Positions 7,777 through 15,282 of a stretch of 18,617 nt of DNA are shown here, piece after piece; position 1 is the first letter of the stretch; each line of letters starts with the position of its first letter. The stretch is from CAZKHG01 sp964552655 (GTDB lineage Bacteria; Bacteroidota; Bacteroidia; Bacteroidales; Tenuifilaceae), in the NCBI GenBank assembly GCA_964552655.1, contig CAZKHG010000062.1, positions 1 through 18,617 of the forward strand. Direction: 5' to 3'. The notes under the pieces were generated by a model. The model did no database searches. It saw only the letters and a list, made by a program, of their open reading frames with translations, and was not told where the DNA came from. A program made the position numbers and the translations under genes.

Positions 7777-7800
7777 AAAAAATCTGGGGTTACCCGGATT
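7777..7800 (-). terminator. Intrinsic terminator of tnaA
   Basis: On the minus strand AATCCGGG (7800-7793) pairs with CCCAGATT (7788-7781), giving eight pairs with one G-T, around a TAAC loop. It runs directly into a T-tract (TTTTTT at 7782-7777). It lies about 10 bases after the tnaA stop. Confidence 0.8.
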
Positions 7801-7809
7801 CCTTGACCA

Positions 7810-9183
7810 CTACACTCTTTCCAGCTCGACGGTAAAGTGTCTCATTATGGGGGCTTCCCAGAGTATTTTCACACCGCTTTTAATTGAATTCCTCCGCTCA
7901 TAAACATTCCCCAATGCTACGGCAATTAAATCCATATGATTATTTGTATAAACTCTTCGGGGAATCGCCAGCCGCACCAGCTCAAGTTTTGGGAATCTGT
8001 TTTCACGGGTGATGGGGTCACGATCTGCCATAATCGCTCCAATCTCAACTCCACGAACACCGGCTTCAAGGTAGAGTTCAATAGCCAGTGTTTGAGCCCT
8101 GAACTGCTCTTTAGGAATCGCAGGCAATACTTTGTTGGCATCAATAAAAATGGCATGCCCACCTGATGGCGATTGAAATGGCACTCCAAACTCCTTTAAC
8201 CTGTTTCCAAGGTATTCGACCTGCTTAATCCTGGTCTCCAAAAAATCAAATTCAGTCCCTTCATCAAGTCCAACTGCCAGGGCGTTCATATCACGTCCGG
8301 CCATACCACCATAGGTTACATAACCCTCGAACATGATGTTGAACTTGGAACACTCACGCCAAAGCTCCACGTTACGCATCCCGATAAAGCCACCAATATT
8401 AACAATAGCATCCTTTTTACTGCTCATTGTCATTACATCTGCATAGGAGAACATTTCACGTACAATCTCCTTAATTGTTTTATGTGCATAGCCTTCCTCT
8501 CTTACCTTTATAAAATAGGCATTTTCTGCAAAACGAGCTGAATCGAAAACAACTATTTTGTTGTATTTATTAGCAATTGCCCGGGTTTCCTTGAGGCACT
8601 TCATGGAGACCGGTTGCCCCCCGGCAGTATTATTGGTAATAGTGATGATAATAAATGGCACTTTCTTATGATTCTCTGCAAGGAATTTATCGAGCTTTAA
8701 AGGATCAACGTTTCCCTTAAAAGGGTGAAACAATTCGGTATCGGAGGCCTCATCAATTGTACAATCCACAGCTGTTGCCCTGCGAAATTCGATGTGACCC
8801 TTGGTTGTATCAAAATGTGAATTGCCGGGAATATAATCGCCTTCCTTAACCAGAACCGAGAAAAGTACATTTTCTGCTGCACGACCTTGATGGGTTGGCA
8901 TAAAGAAATCGAACCCGAGAATTTTGCTGATGGAGTTCTTAAGGTTGTAATACGAAGAAGCCCCTGCATAGCTCTCATCGCCCATCATAATTGCACTCCA
9001 CTGCCGGTCGCTCATAGCACCTGTGCCTGAATCGGTGAGCAAGTCAATGAATACCTGATCGCTACGAAGGTTAAAAAGATTATATTTAGCTTCCCTGATC
9101 CACTTCTCACGCTCTTCCCTGGTGCTGCGCCGGATGGGCTCAACCATCTTAATTTTATATGATTCTGCAAATGGTAGTTCCAT
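7810..9183 (-). CDS. tnaA: Tryptophanase (L-tryptophan indole-lyase)
   Basis: A PLP enzyme that splits tryptophan into indole, pyruvate and ammonia. The 457-residue protein carries LTDSGTGAMSD (49-59), PTHQGR (96-101), FDSARFAENAYF (213-224; Asp214 binds the PLP nitrogen, Arg217 nearby), the PLP lysine Lys257 in MSSKKD (253-258), and Tyr71 in GDESYAG. The sister enzyme tyrosine phenol-lyase has the same length, so the specificity positions decide. Ile381 (in GVEIG) replaces the phenol-binding Arg381. Asp125 corresponds to E. coli tryptophanase Asp137, where tyrosine phenol-lyase has Thr124. His449 corresponds to E. coli His463, where tyrosine phenol-lyase has Phe448. All three point to tryptophanase. 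The N-terminus MELPFAES matches Bacteroides homologues. The leader is long, with two promoter candidates and two dyads. No tnaB-type tryptophan permease is adjacent. Confidence 0.93.
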   Translation of the reverse strand: MELPFAESYKIKMVEPIRRSTREEREKWIREAKYNLFNLRSDQVFIDLLTDSGTGAMSDRQWSAIMMGDESYAGASSYYNLKNSISKILGFDFFMPTHQGRAAENVLFSVLVKEGDYIPGNSHFDTTKGHIEFRRATAVDCTIDEASDTELFHPFKGNVDPLKLDKFLAENHKKVPFIIITITNNTAGGQPVSMKCLKETRAIANKYNKIVVFDSARFAENAYFIKVREEGYAHKTIKEIVREMFSYADVMTMSSKKDAIVNIGGFIGMRNVELWRECSKFNIMFEGYVTYGGMAGRDMNALAVGLDEGTEFDFLETRIKQVEYLGNRLKEFGVPFQSPSGGHAIFIDANKVLPAIPKEQFRAQTLAIELYLEAGVRGVEIGAIMADRDPITRENRFPKLELVRLAIPRRVYTNNHMDLIAVALGNVYERRNSIKSGVKILWEAPIMRHFTVELERV

Positions 9184-9229
9184 AATACAAACAATTTTAA
9201 AATTTGAAAATTAATTGAAAACCGGAAGA

Positions 9230-9247
9230 CTTGACTTCAAGGTCAAG
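9230..9247. promoter_or_regulatory. Dyad in the tnaA leader, proximal
   Basis: CTTGAC (9230-9235) and GTCAAG (9242-9247) form a perfect inverted repeat around TTCAAG. It also contains the shorter CTTGA-CT-TCAAG. It shares the CTTGA/TCAAG half-sites with the dyad at 9279-9295, about 48 bases away centre to centre. Candidate operator or RNA hairpin. Confidence 0.4.
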
Positions 9248-9264
9248 AAAAACTTATTTTAGAA

Positions 9265-9292
9265 CAAAGGTGTCTCTATTCTTGATATTCAA
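9265..9292 (-). promoter_or_regulatory. Candidate proximal promoter of tnaA
   Basis: On the minus strand a TTG (9292-9290) lies 17 bases before CACCTTTG (9272-9265), which is followed by TTCTAA. The last ten bases, TTTGTTCTAA, recur in the upstream regions at 10316-10325 and 16182-16191. The -33 element lies inside the dyad at 9279-9295. Confidence 0.35.
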
Positions 9293-9295
9293 GAA
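9279..9295. promoter_or_regulatory. Dyad in the tnaA leader, distal
   Basis: TTCTTGA (9279-9285) and TCAAGAA (9289-9295) form a perfect 7-bp inverted repeat around TAT. It overlaps the -33 region of the proximal tnaA promoter candidate and has the same half-sites as the dyad at 9230-9247. Candidate repressor or activator site. Confidence 0.42.
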
Positions 9296-9354
9296 GGTGT
9301 ATTTTGCAATAAATCCGATATGATATGCGATTGACATTACCATAAAAACTTATG

Positions 9355-9386
9355 CAAACCTATAATAAATGAATAATAAATACAAA
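9355..9386 (-). promoter_or_regulatory. Predicted distal promoter of tnaA
   Basis: On the minus strand TTTG (9386-9383), 20 bases, then TAGGTTTG (9362-9355): an exact match to the Bacteroidota consensus with the same spacing as the tRNA-Ser promoter. Starting near 9348, it would give a leader of about 165 bases before the tnaA ATG, containing both dyads. Confidence 0.6.
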
Positions 9387-9400
9387 AGCTTTGAAGAAAA

Positions 9401-10261
9401 TCAGGAGAAGAAACTTAAAATATTAAATGCTGCAAACAGGATACTGGCAACCCCGTTGGTGGTGGCAAATGCAATATTTACCTTTCTGATATCAGTAGGT
9501 TTAACAATGGAGTGCTGATAAACCAAAAGTCCTAAAAAAAATAGGGAACCAGCCCAGTACCAGAAGTTGGCTTTCATTAGCAAACCAATGGCAATAACGA
9601 TCAAACCAGATACTATGTGCAATATTGCAGCGGTTAGGAGAGCATGTTTCCCTCCCAGAAAAGCAGGAATAGATTTCAGGTTCTCTTTCCTGTCAAATTC
9701 CTCATCCTGAAGAGAGTAGATAATATCAAAACCAGCAACCCACAGCAGAACCACGGCTGAATATAATAAAGGTATATAATAGAAATGCCCTGTAACTGCA
9801 AGGTATGCTCCAATAGGAGCTAATGAAAGCCCAAGACCTAAGACAAAGTGGCATAGAATGGTCCATCGCTTGGTATAGCTGTAAAACAAAACTACAAACA
9901 GTGCTACTGGGGATAAAAGAAAAACAAGGTTGTTAATAAACCAAGTGGTTGAGATAAATAACACAGAATTAATAACCGTAAAAGCCAATGCCGATTTGGG
10001 TTTAATTATACCAGAAGGAATTTCTCGTTGTGCTGTTCTGGGGTTGAGCATATCAAAATACCTGTCAACTACCCGGTTAAAGCTCATTGCTGCATTCCTG
10101 GCAAACACCATACAGAGTAAAACTAGTAGAAAAAGTTTCCATTCAATTCTGATTTCGGCTTCACGGTATGCGAGGAAAAACCCAATAAATGCAAATGGCA
10201 TGGCAAAAATGGTATGGCTAAACTTAACCAGAGAAAGATAGTTCTTAAAATATGCAACCAT
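9401..10261 (-). CDS. mqnP: UbiA-family prenyltransferase, MqnP-like
   Basis: A 286-residue polytopic membrane enzyme of the UbiA superfamily, which attaches a polyprenyl chain to an aromatic acid. Both diphosphate/Mg2+-binding motifs are intact: NRVVDRYFD at 62-70 and DIIYSLQDEEFD at 179-190. About eight hydrophobic segments are visible. By sequence alone it belongs to the 4-hydroxybenzoate-octaprenyltransferase-like branch (UbiA/MqnP). Because mqnA is 4 kb away and Bacteroidota do not make ubiquinone, the likely role is prenylation of 1,4-dihydroxy-6-naphthoate in the futalosine pathway. That assignment is inference from context. tnaA follows on the same strand after 217 bases but has its own promoter. 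It diverges from the sensor kinase at 10434. Confidence 0.85.
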   Translation of the reverse strand: MVAYFKNYLSLVKFSHTIFAMPFAFIGFFLAYREAEIRIEWKLFLLVLLCMVFARNAAMSFNRVVDRYFDMLNPRTAQREIPSGIIKPKSALAFTVINSVLFISTTWFINNLVFLLSPVALFVVLFYSYTKRWTILCHFVLGLGLSLAPIGAYLAVTGHFYYIPLLYSAVVLLWVAGFDIIYSLQDEEFDRKENLKSIPAFLGGKHALLTAAILHIVSGLIVIAIGLLMKANFWYWAGSLFFLGLLVYQHSIVKPTDIRKVNIAFATTNGVASILFAAFNILSFFS

Positions 10262-10302
10262 AATTAAATTAAGTATATCAAGAATTTTAACTAAGTCAAC
10301 TG

Positions 10303-10335
10303 CAAAACTATTATATTAGAACAAATATTTGCAAA
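10303..10335 (-). promoter_or_regulatory. Predicted promoter of mqnP
   Basis: On the minus strand TTTG (10335-10332), 21 bases, then TAGTTTTG (10310-10303). The start near 10296 would leave a leader of about 35 bases. Confidence 0.5.
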
Positions 10336-10352
10336 CATTGATAAAAATTCAA
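10322..10352 (-). promoter_or_regulatory. Second promoter candidate upstream of mqnP
   Basis: TTG (10352-10350), 20 bases, then AATATTTG (10329-10322), one mismatch from TAnnTTTG, followed by TTCTAA. It includes the 10-bp palindrome CAAATATTTG (10322-10331) and the shared TTAGAACAAA (10316-10325). It overlaps the other mqnP candidate, so at most one may be the main start. Confidence 0.35.
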
Positions 10353-10384
10353 TTTTTCTGCTTAAACCACAAGAAATAAAAAGG

Positions 10385-10392
10385 TAAATTTG
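10385..10392 (+). promoter_or_regulatory. Candidate -7 box for the sensor kinase operon
   Basis: TAAATTTG, an exact TAnnTTTG, 41 bases before the kinase ATG. No TTG is seen at the expected -33 spacing. No sigma-54 type GG-N10-GC element was found here. Confidence 0.3.
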
Positions 10393-10433
10393 GACAAAAT
10401 TGTAATTATTTTCCTTTCTGATAATTATATGTT

Positions 10434-12674
10434 ATGAGATCCATCAAAATAAACAGCATAATCACCGTTTTGTTTCTCATAGCATCATCATTAGCTTATA
10501 GCCAGGCAAATATTGATAGCCTGGAATCAGCAAATAGCAAGGCCACCGGGGAAGAAAAGCTTAAACTCCTTATCCGGTTAGGTCAGGAGTACGCCAAAAC
10601 AAATCCCGACAAAGCCCTTGATTATGGTTTACAGGCGTTGGTGCAGGCAAAAAGGCAAAGCAAAGAGTTATACGAATCCAATGCCCTATGGCTATTGGGG
10701 AAAACCAACTTTTCGTTAGGTAAGCTGGATAACGCTTTCCGGTATCTTAACCGATCCCTGTCCCTCTTCGAAAAATTAAATAGAAAAGATGAGCAAGTTG
10801 AAGTGCTGATTGATCTTGCAAAACTTTATGATTCGGCTAAAAACCCGGAGATGGCATTGCAGTTTTTAAATAAAGCCAAGGAGATTTCGATCCAGAACAG
10901 GAATAAAAAACTGCAAATTGAGACCCTGCTTAACCTTGGTCAAATATTTATAAAACAGGAGAACTACAAACAGGCTTTTTACCAATTTTTAAAGATTCTT
11001 GATCTTCTTGGCAATGGTAAACTCAGCAATGACGAAATTTTAACTAAAATTTTGTGTTATAATAAAATCGGTTTAGCCTATAAAAACCTTGGCGATTTTG
11101 ATAAAAGTCTGGTTGCTTACAAACAGGCAACACTCGCTGCTCTGCAGCTTGGCGATTCATCTGAATTCGTTATCAACCTGCGGGAAATTGGTCTGTCATT
11201 CTACCTGCTTCAGCAAATGGACAGCTCCCTAATATACTATACCAATGCGTTCAATGCCAGCAAAAAATTATCTGACTCATTGGGAATGATGTATTCATTA
11301 GGAGGATTAGGGGATGTTTACTTTGAAACAAAAAAATTCCAGCAGGCAATGAACTCCTTTAACCGACAGCTGGAGCTAGCTCAAACCATAAAAGATGATC
11401 AGGGAATTGTTACTGCTTTAGTAAAAATATCCAGATGTTATTATATTACCGGTGATTACCCGGTATCCACAAGTTACCTCAACCGCGCGCTGGCATTTGC
11501 CAAACAGAAAAACCTGCTATCATCTGCAGCAGATGTTTACCAATACCTTTCTCTTATCAGCGAAGCCGAAGGCAGGTACAAAGACGCCCTTAACTTCCAC
11601 AAGCTTTGGGCAGATTTGCGGGATTCTATTTACAATGAGGAAAGTGGAGAAAAAATGGCAAAACTCCAAATCCTGTATGATATCAACCAGAAAGAACGGG
11701 AAAATGAGATTTTAAGGCAGAGCAGCGAGATCCAAAGTTTGCAGCTTACCAAAAACAGCTACCAGCGAATAATCCTGATTGCAGTGGCAGTATCTTTCTT
11801 TGTATTGGTTATCTTCCTGCTATTGCTCTACCAATCAAAGCGGAAAGAGTTTAGAAAGCAGAAGGAGACTGAGCAAAAAATAGTTGAAATAAATAAAGAA
11901 CTTGAGCGTAGGATGGTTCAGGAAATTAAGAAACAGGAAAAACAGCAACACCTACTCGCGCACAAATCAAAACTTGAATCGCTTGGAACCCTTGCTGCCG
12001 GTTTAGCCCATGAAATCAACCAACCCCTCGGGGGTATTTCGATGGGTTTGGATAATATTCTCCTTAAATTAGATGATCGGAATATATCCGAATCGTACAT
12101 CCGGGAAAAAGTTAAACTTTTATTTGATAACGTTGACAGGATTAAGCGAATCATTGATCATGTTAGGATTTTTTCCAGAACACAAAAGCCAATTGCTTTT
12201 GAACCGGTAAACCTGAACGAGATAATTTCAAATGCCCTGCAAATGGTTGGCAATCAATATCAAAATCAGGGTATTGTGATAGAAACAGAGCTTACCCAAA
12301 ACCCATGCACAATAATTGGCGATAAATATAAACTCGAACAAGTGGTGTTAAATCTGCTATCAAATGCCAGGTACGCGGTAGATGAAAAAGAAAAGAAATC
12401 TGCGGATAGTTCATATCAAAAACGGATTGAAATTAAAACCTGGGTTAATGAATTTAATGCATGTTTTAGTGTTTATGATAATGGCATCGGCATTTACCCG
12501 GAAAACCTGGAAAAGATTTTTGACCCATTTTTCACAACCAAAAGTGAGGATAAAGGTACCGGGTTGGGTTTATCCATCGCTTACGGGTTTATCAAAGATA
12601 TTTTAGGCGAAATACGAGTTGACAGCGAAGAGGGCGAATTCTCCTTTTTCGAAGTAATAATCCCAAAAAACTAA
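10434..12674 (+). CDS. TPR-domain sensor histidine kinase
   Basis: A 746-residue membrane kinase that would autophosphorylate and pass phosphate to the regulator encoded next. In order: a signal peptide (1-23, ending LAYSQ), about eight to ten TPR-type helical repeats (about 35-400; e.g. ALDYGLQAL, AFRYLNRSL, ALQFLNKAK, SLVAYKQAT, AMNSFNRQL) predicted to be periplasmic, a short coiled coil, one membrane segment (444-466), a cytoplasmic coiled coil (470-515), the H-box LAHEINQPLGG with phospho-acceptor His526, N-box NLLSNA (Asn644), G1 DNGIGI (682-687), F-box FDPFFTTK (696-703) and G2 GTGLGLS (708-714). All catalytic motifs are intact. The HEINQPL box resembles NtrB/DctB-type kinases that pair with sigma-54 activators. 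The next gene starts 5 bases after the stop. The input signal is unknown. Confidence 0.94.
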   Translation: MRSIKINSIITVLFLIASSLAYSQANIDSLESANSKATGEEKLKLLIRLGQEYAKTNPDKALDYGLQALVQAKRQSKELYESNALWLLGKTNFSLGKLDNAFRYLNRSLSLFEKLNRKDEQVEVLIDLAKLYDSAKNPEMALQFLNKAKEISIQNRNKKLQIETLLNLGQIFIKQENYKQAFYQFLKILDLLGNGKLSNDEILTKILCYNKIGLAYKNLGDFDKSLVAYKQATLAALQLGDSSEFVINLREIGLSFYLLQQMDSSLIYYTNAFNASKKLSDSLGMMYSLGGLGDVYFETKKFQQAMNSFNRQLELAQTIKDDQGIVTALVKISRCYYITGDYPVSTSYLNRALAFAKQKNLLSSAADVYQYLSLISEAEGRYKDALNFHKLWADLRDSIYNEESGEKMAKLQILYDINQKERENEILRQSSEIQSLQLTKNSYQRIILIAVAVSFFVLVIFLLLLYQSKRKEFRKQKETEQKIVEINKELERRMVQEIKKQEKQQHLLAHKSKLESLGTLAAGLAHEINQPLGGISMGLDNILLKLDDRNISESYIREKVKLLFDNVDRIKRIIDHVRIFSRTQKPIAFEPVNLNEIISNALQMVGNQYQNQGIVIETELTQNPCTIIGDKYKLEQVVLNLLSNARYAVDEKEKKSADSSYQKRIEIKTWVNEFNACFSVYDNGIGIYPENLEKIFDPFFTTKSEDKGTGLGLSIAYGFIKDILGEIRVDSEEGEFSFFEVIIPKN

Positions 12675-12679
12675 ATAAA

Positions 12680-14056
12680 ATGCACCCTCTGAATATTCTG
12701 GTACTGGACGATGAGAAGGTTTTCCGGGAAGAGATCAGGGAATTCCTCGAAACCGATGGCTTTAAAGTTTTCTCAGCCGGGAAACCCTCCGAAGCGTTTG
12801 AAATAATTGATAAGCAAGAGATTGATATTCTGATTCTTGATCTGCGCCTTCCCGAAATGGATGGAATCCAGGTATTGCAAAAGGTTAAGGATTCTAAACC
12901 TGAAACGGAGGTTATCATGATCACCGGCCATGGTGATATGGATGCCGTAATACAGGCGATGAGGTATGGTGCCGTTGAGTTTTTCCCAAAGCCATTCAGG
13001 CTGATTGATATGAAAGCTGCCATTCAACGAACCAAAAGGTATATACAACTCAACTCAAAGTACAAGGAGGTTGAACTTTCGTATGCATTGATATCGAAAG
13101 AGCTCCGCGATAGCGTCGGTTATGAAATAATGGGTAATAGCAAGGCAATTAAGCAGGTGGTTGATTTGATGACCAAGGTGGCCAAAGCAGAATCAACCTC
13201 AGTGCTTATAACCGGGGAAAGTGGAACTGGTAAGGAACTCGTTGCAAGGGGCATTCACTACCTTAGCCAACGTAAAAACGCCTATTTTCACGCAGTTAAC
13301 TGTTCTGCAGTGCCTGATTCTCTTTTCGAAAGCGAATTTTTCGGTCATAAAAAAGGGGCATTTACCGGTGCAAACGAGGAGAAAGCTGGTTGGTTTGAGA
13401 TAGCCAACAATGGTACCCTTTTCCTTGATGAAATTGTAGATATGCAGCTGCCCATGCAAAGCAAACTTCTGCGCGTACTTGAGGATAAAAAAATTCGTAG
13501 AATTGGTGCCACCTCTGATATCTCGGTAGATGTGCGAATTATTGCCGCAACCAACCAGGATATCAGTAAGCTGATTGAAGAGAATAAGTTTAGACCCGAC
13601 CTGTACTACCGGTTAAACTCATTCGAAATTAATATCCCTCCTTTACGCGAAAGGAAAGAGGATATCCCGATGTTAGTTGAATATTTTGTAAAAATACTTG
13701 CTAATAAACTCTACAAAAAGATCTACACAGTTGACTCCAATGTGGTAAAATCGTTAATGACCTATGATTTCCCGGGCAATGTTCGTGAGCTGCGCAATAT
13801 GCTTGAGCGGGCAATGATCCTTTGCGATGGCAACAGGCTTTCCCTCAAAGATTTTTCAGGTTTGTCCCCGGTAGATGGTGCTGTTGAGCTAATATCAACC
13901 TCTGAGGATATTTTCGATCTGGATGAAGCTGAAAAAAAATTGATTCTAAAGGCGCTCGAAAAAACCGGGTATAAAAAAACAGATACCGCTGCTTTGCTCA
14001 ATATCACCCGCCAATCCCTCGATCGCAGGTTGGAAAAATATGGGATTGATTTTTGA
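12680..14056 (+). CDS. Sigma-54-dependent response regulator, NtrC family
   Basis: A 458-residue transcription activator. The receiver domain (about 5-118) has acidic pocket Asp10/Asp11, phospho-acceptor Asp54 in LILDLRLPEMDG, Thr82 in ITGHGD and Lys104. The AAA+ domain (about 148-385) has Walker A GESGTGKE (179-186), the sigma-54 contact loop GAFTGA (226-231), Walker B LFLDE (247-251) and arginine-finger region FRPDLYYRL (304-312). A C-terminal Fis-type helix-turn-helix lies at about 430-455 (KTDTAALLNITRQSLDRRL). The intact GAFTGA means it should activate sigma-54 promoters. It forms a two-gene operon with the kinase upstream. No -24/-12 promoter was recognised in the window's intergenic regions, so its targets are probably elsewhere. 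It converges on the MORN gene with 11 bases between the stops. Confidence 0.96.
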   Translation: MHPLNILVLDDEKVFREEIREFLETDGFKVFSAGKPSEAFEIIDKQEIDILILDLRLPEMDGIQVLQKVKDSKPETEVIMITGHGDMDAVIQAMRYGAVEFFPKPFRLIDMKAAIQRTKRYIQLNSKYKEVELSYALISKELRDSVGYEIMGNSKAIKQVVDLMTKVAKAESTSVLITGESGTGKELVARGIHYLSQRKNAYFHAVNCSAVPDSLFESEFFGHKKGAFTGANEEKAGWFEIANNGTLFLDEIVDMQLPMQSKLLRVLEDKKIRRIGATSDISVDVRIIAATNQDISKLIEENKFRPDLYYRLNSFEINIPPLRERKEDIPMLVEYFVKILANKLYKKIYTVDSNVVKSLMTYDFPGNVRELRNMLERAMILCDGNRLSLKDFSGLSPVDGAVELISTSEDIFDLDEAEKKLILKALEKTGYKKTDTAALLNITRQSLDRRLEKYGIDF

Positions 14057-14067
14057 TAAGTAAAAAA

Positions 14068-15237
14068 TTATTGCTGCATTCCTTCCAGTTCAAGTTTTCT
14101 GGTAATGCCGCCCGATTGATCGTAAACCCAAACAGGGCCTGTTTTAGAATTGTTTAAATAGTGTAACCTCCCGGCAATTTCTCCTCCTGGGTAAAAGGTA
14201 GTCCAAATCCCTTGTTTCTGGTCATTGAAATAATTCCCTGAAAGAAGAAGAAGTCCCTGCTGATTGAAAAACTCCCAGTAACCGGTAGCTTTTCCCCCAG
14301 AGTACTCACCCAACTGTTTCAAATTACCGTTTGGATGATAAACTGCCCAAAGGCCATTGAATACCCCATCGGTGAAATTACCCTCGCTATGAATAACTCC
14401 ATTGGGGTAATAGCTTACCCATTTACCTTGTTTCTTATCATTTGTGTATTGACCCTTTTCAGAGATTATCCCGTTTTCATGGTAATCAACGTAATTCCCA
14501 TCAATTTTACCATTCACATAAAATGATTCAATCATCTTTTTACCATTGGGGTAAAAACTCTCGACCTTTCCGTTTATAGCTCCCGATTCATAACCGGCAA
14601 CCCTTTGAACCTTGCCATTCTTATAGTAGGATGTGAGGATACCATCAAATTTTCCTTTTACCCTTTTTCCTAAATAGTTCAGCTCACCGGTTTCGTAGTA
14701 AGACTCCCATCGGCCATTAAGGGTATCGTTTTTATACTCAGCAACAAGACGTTTTTTCCTATCAGTGGAGTAAACCCGTGAAAGGCCGTTTAAAAACCCT
14801 TTTTTGTACTCCGATTCCGACTCAACCTGCCCATTACTATAATAGGTGATCAATAAACCATCCAACTTGTCATTTTTATTTGTACCGTTTTGATAAAGGG
14901 TTCCGTCCTGGTTCCAGAATGTAAAGCTGCCATTTTTTACGCCAGATTTATAATGGAACAAACTTCTTCTGCCGCCATTCTCATAATAGGTAATCCAAAT
15001 CGAATCTAGTTTCCCGTTTAGGTAAAACCCTTCCTGCATTAGTCGCCCGTTATCAAAATAATAGCTATAACTCCCCTGGCGAAGGGTGTCCTTCCCGATT
15101 ATTTTGCCTTGAAATCTTTCCCTGGTTAACCCGTTTTTGTAAATTTTCTCAATAAATATTAATTCCTGACCGAATACCTTAATATAAGGGGTGAATAGAA
15201 TAAAAAAAACAAAAATGGAGCTGAAGTAATTTCGCAT
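14068..15237 (-). CDS. Secreted MORN-repeat protein
   Basis: A 389-residue protein with a signal peptide (about 1-23, ending VFGQ). About 13 tandem MORN_2-type repeats of roughly 24 residues start at Tyr57. Each follows the pattern aromatic-x-x-Tyr-Tyr-x-x-Gly ... Gly-x-x-x-Gly, for instance WVSYYPNGVIHSEGNF and WAVYHPNGNLKQLGEY. Such proteins are often labelled YwqK-type antitoxins by homology to a Bacillus gene. Here the signal peptide and the lack of any toxin gene make that name misleading. MORN repeats form extended beta-hairpin sheets that bind lipids or proteins; the ligand is unknown. It lies 45 bases downstream of the PapD-like gene on the same strand and is probably co-transcribed with it. 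Confidence 0.88.
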   Translation of the reverse strand: MRNYFSSIFVFFILFTPYIKVFGQELIFIEKIYKNGLTRERFQGKIIGKDTLRQGSYSYYFDNGRLMQEGFYLNGKLDSIWITYYENGGRRSLFHYKSGVKNGSFTFWNQDGTLYQNGTNKNDKLDGLLITYYSNGQVESESEYKKGFLNGLSRVYSTDRKKRLVAEYKNDTLNGRWESYYETGELNYLGKRVKGKFDGILTSYYKNGKVQRVAGYESGAINGKVESFYPNGKKMIESFYVNGKIDGNYVDYHENGIISEKGQYTNDKKQGKWVSYYPNGVIHSEGNFTDGVFNGLWAVYHPNGNLKQLGEYSGGKATGYWEFFNQQGLLLLSGNYFNDQKQGIWTTFYPGGEIAGRLHYLNNSKTGPVWVYDQSGGITRKLELEGMQQ

Positions 15238-15282
15238 CTTAATTTACGATACAAAGTATCAACGGATTACAGAAGATAAAAA

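Noticed and set aside
7810..9183. Tyrosine phenol-lyase as the product
   Set aside because: The phenol-binding Arg381 is Ile and the positions matching Thr124 and Phe448 are Asp and His, as in tryptophanase.
9254..9343. 29-codon upstream open frame in the tnaA leader (MVMSIAYHIG...)
   Set aside because: It would be the natural place for a TnaC-like leader peptide, but it has no tryptophan and no proline stalling motif, and its ATG lies too near the predicted distal start. Kept only as a note.
10390..10405. TTGGACAAAATTG as a sigma-54 promoter before the kinase
   Set aside because: The spacing between the GG and the downstream G is eight bases rather than ten and the -12 GC is missing.
15248..15260. 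GATAC-AAA-GTATC dyad between the PapD-like and MORN genes
   Set aside because: Only five pairs, with no promoter match beside it; too weak to call an operator.
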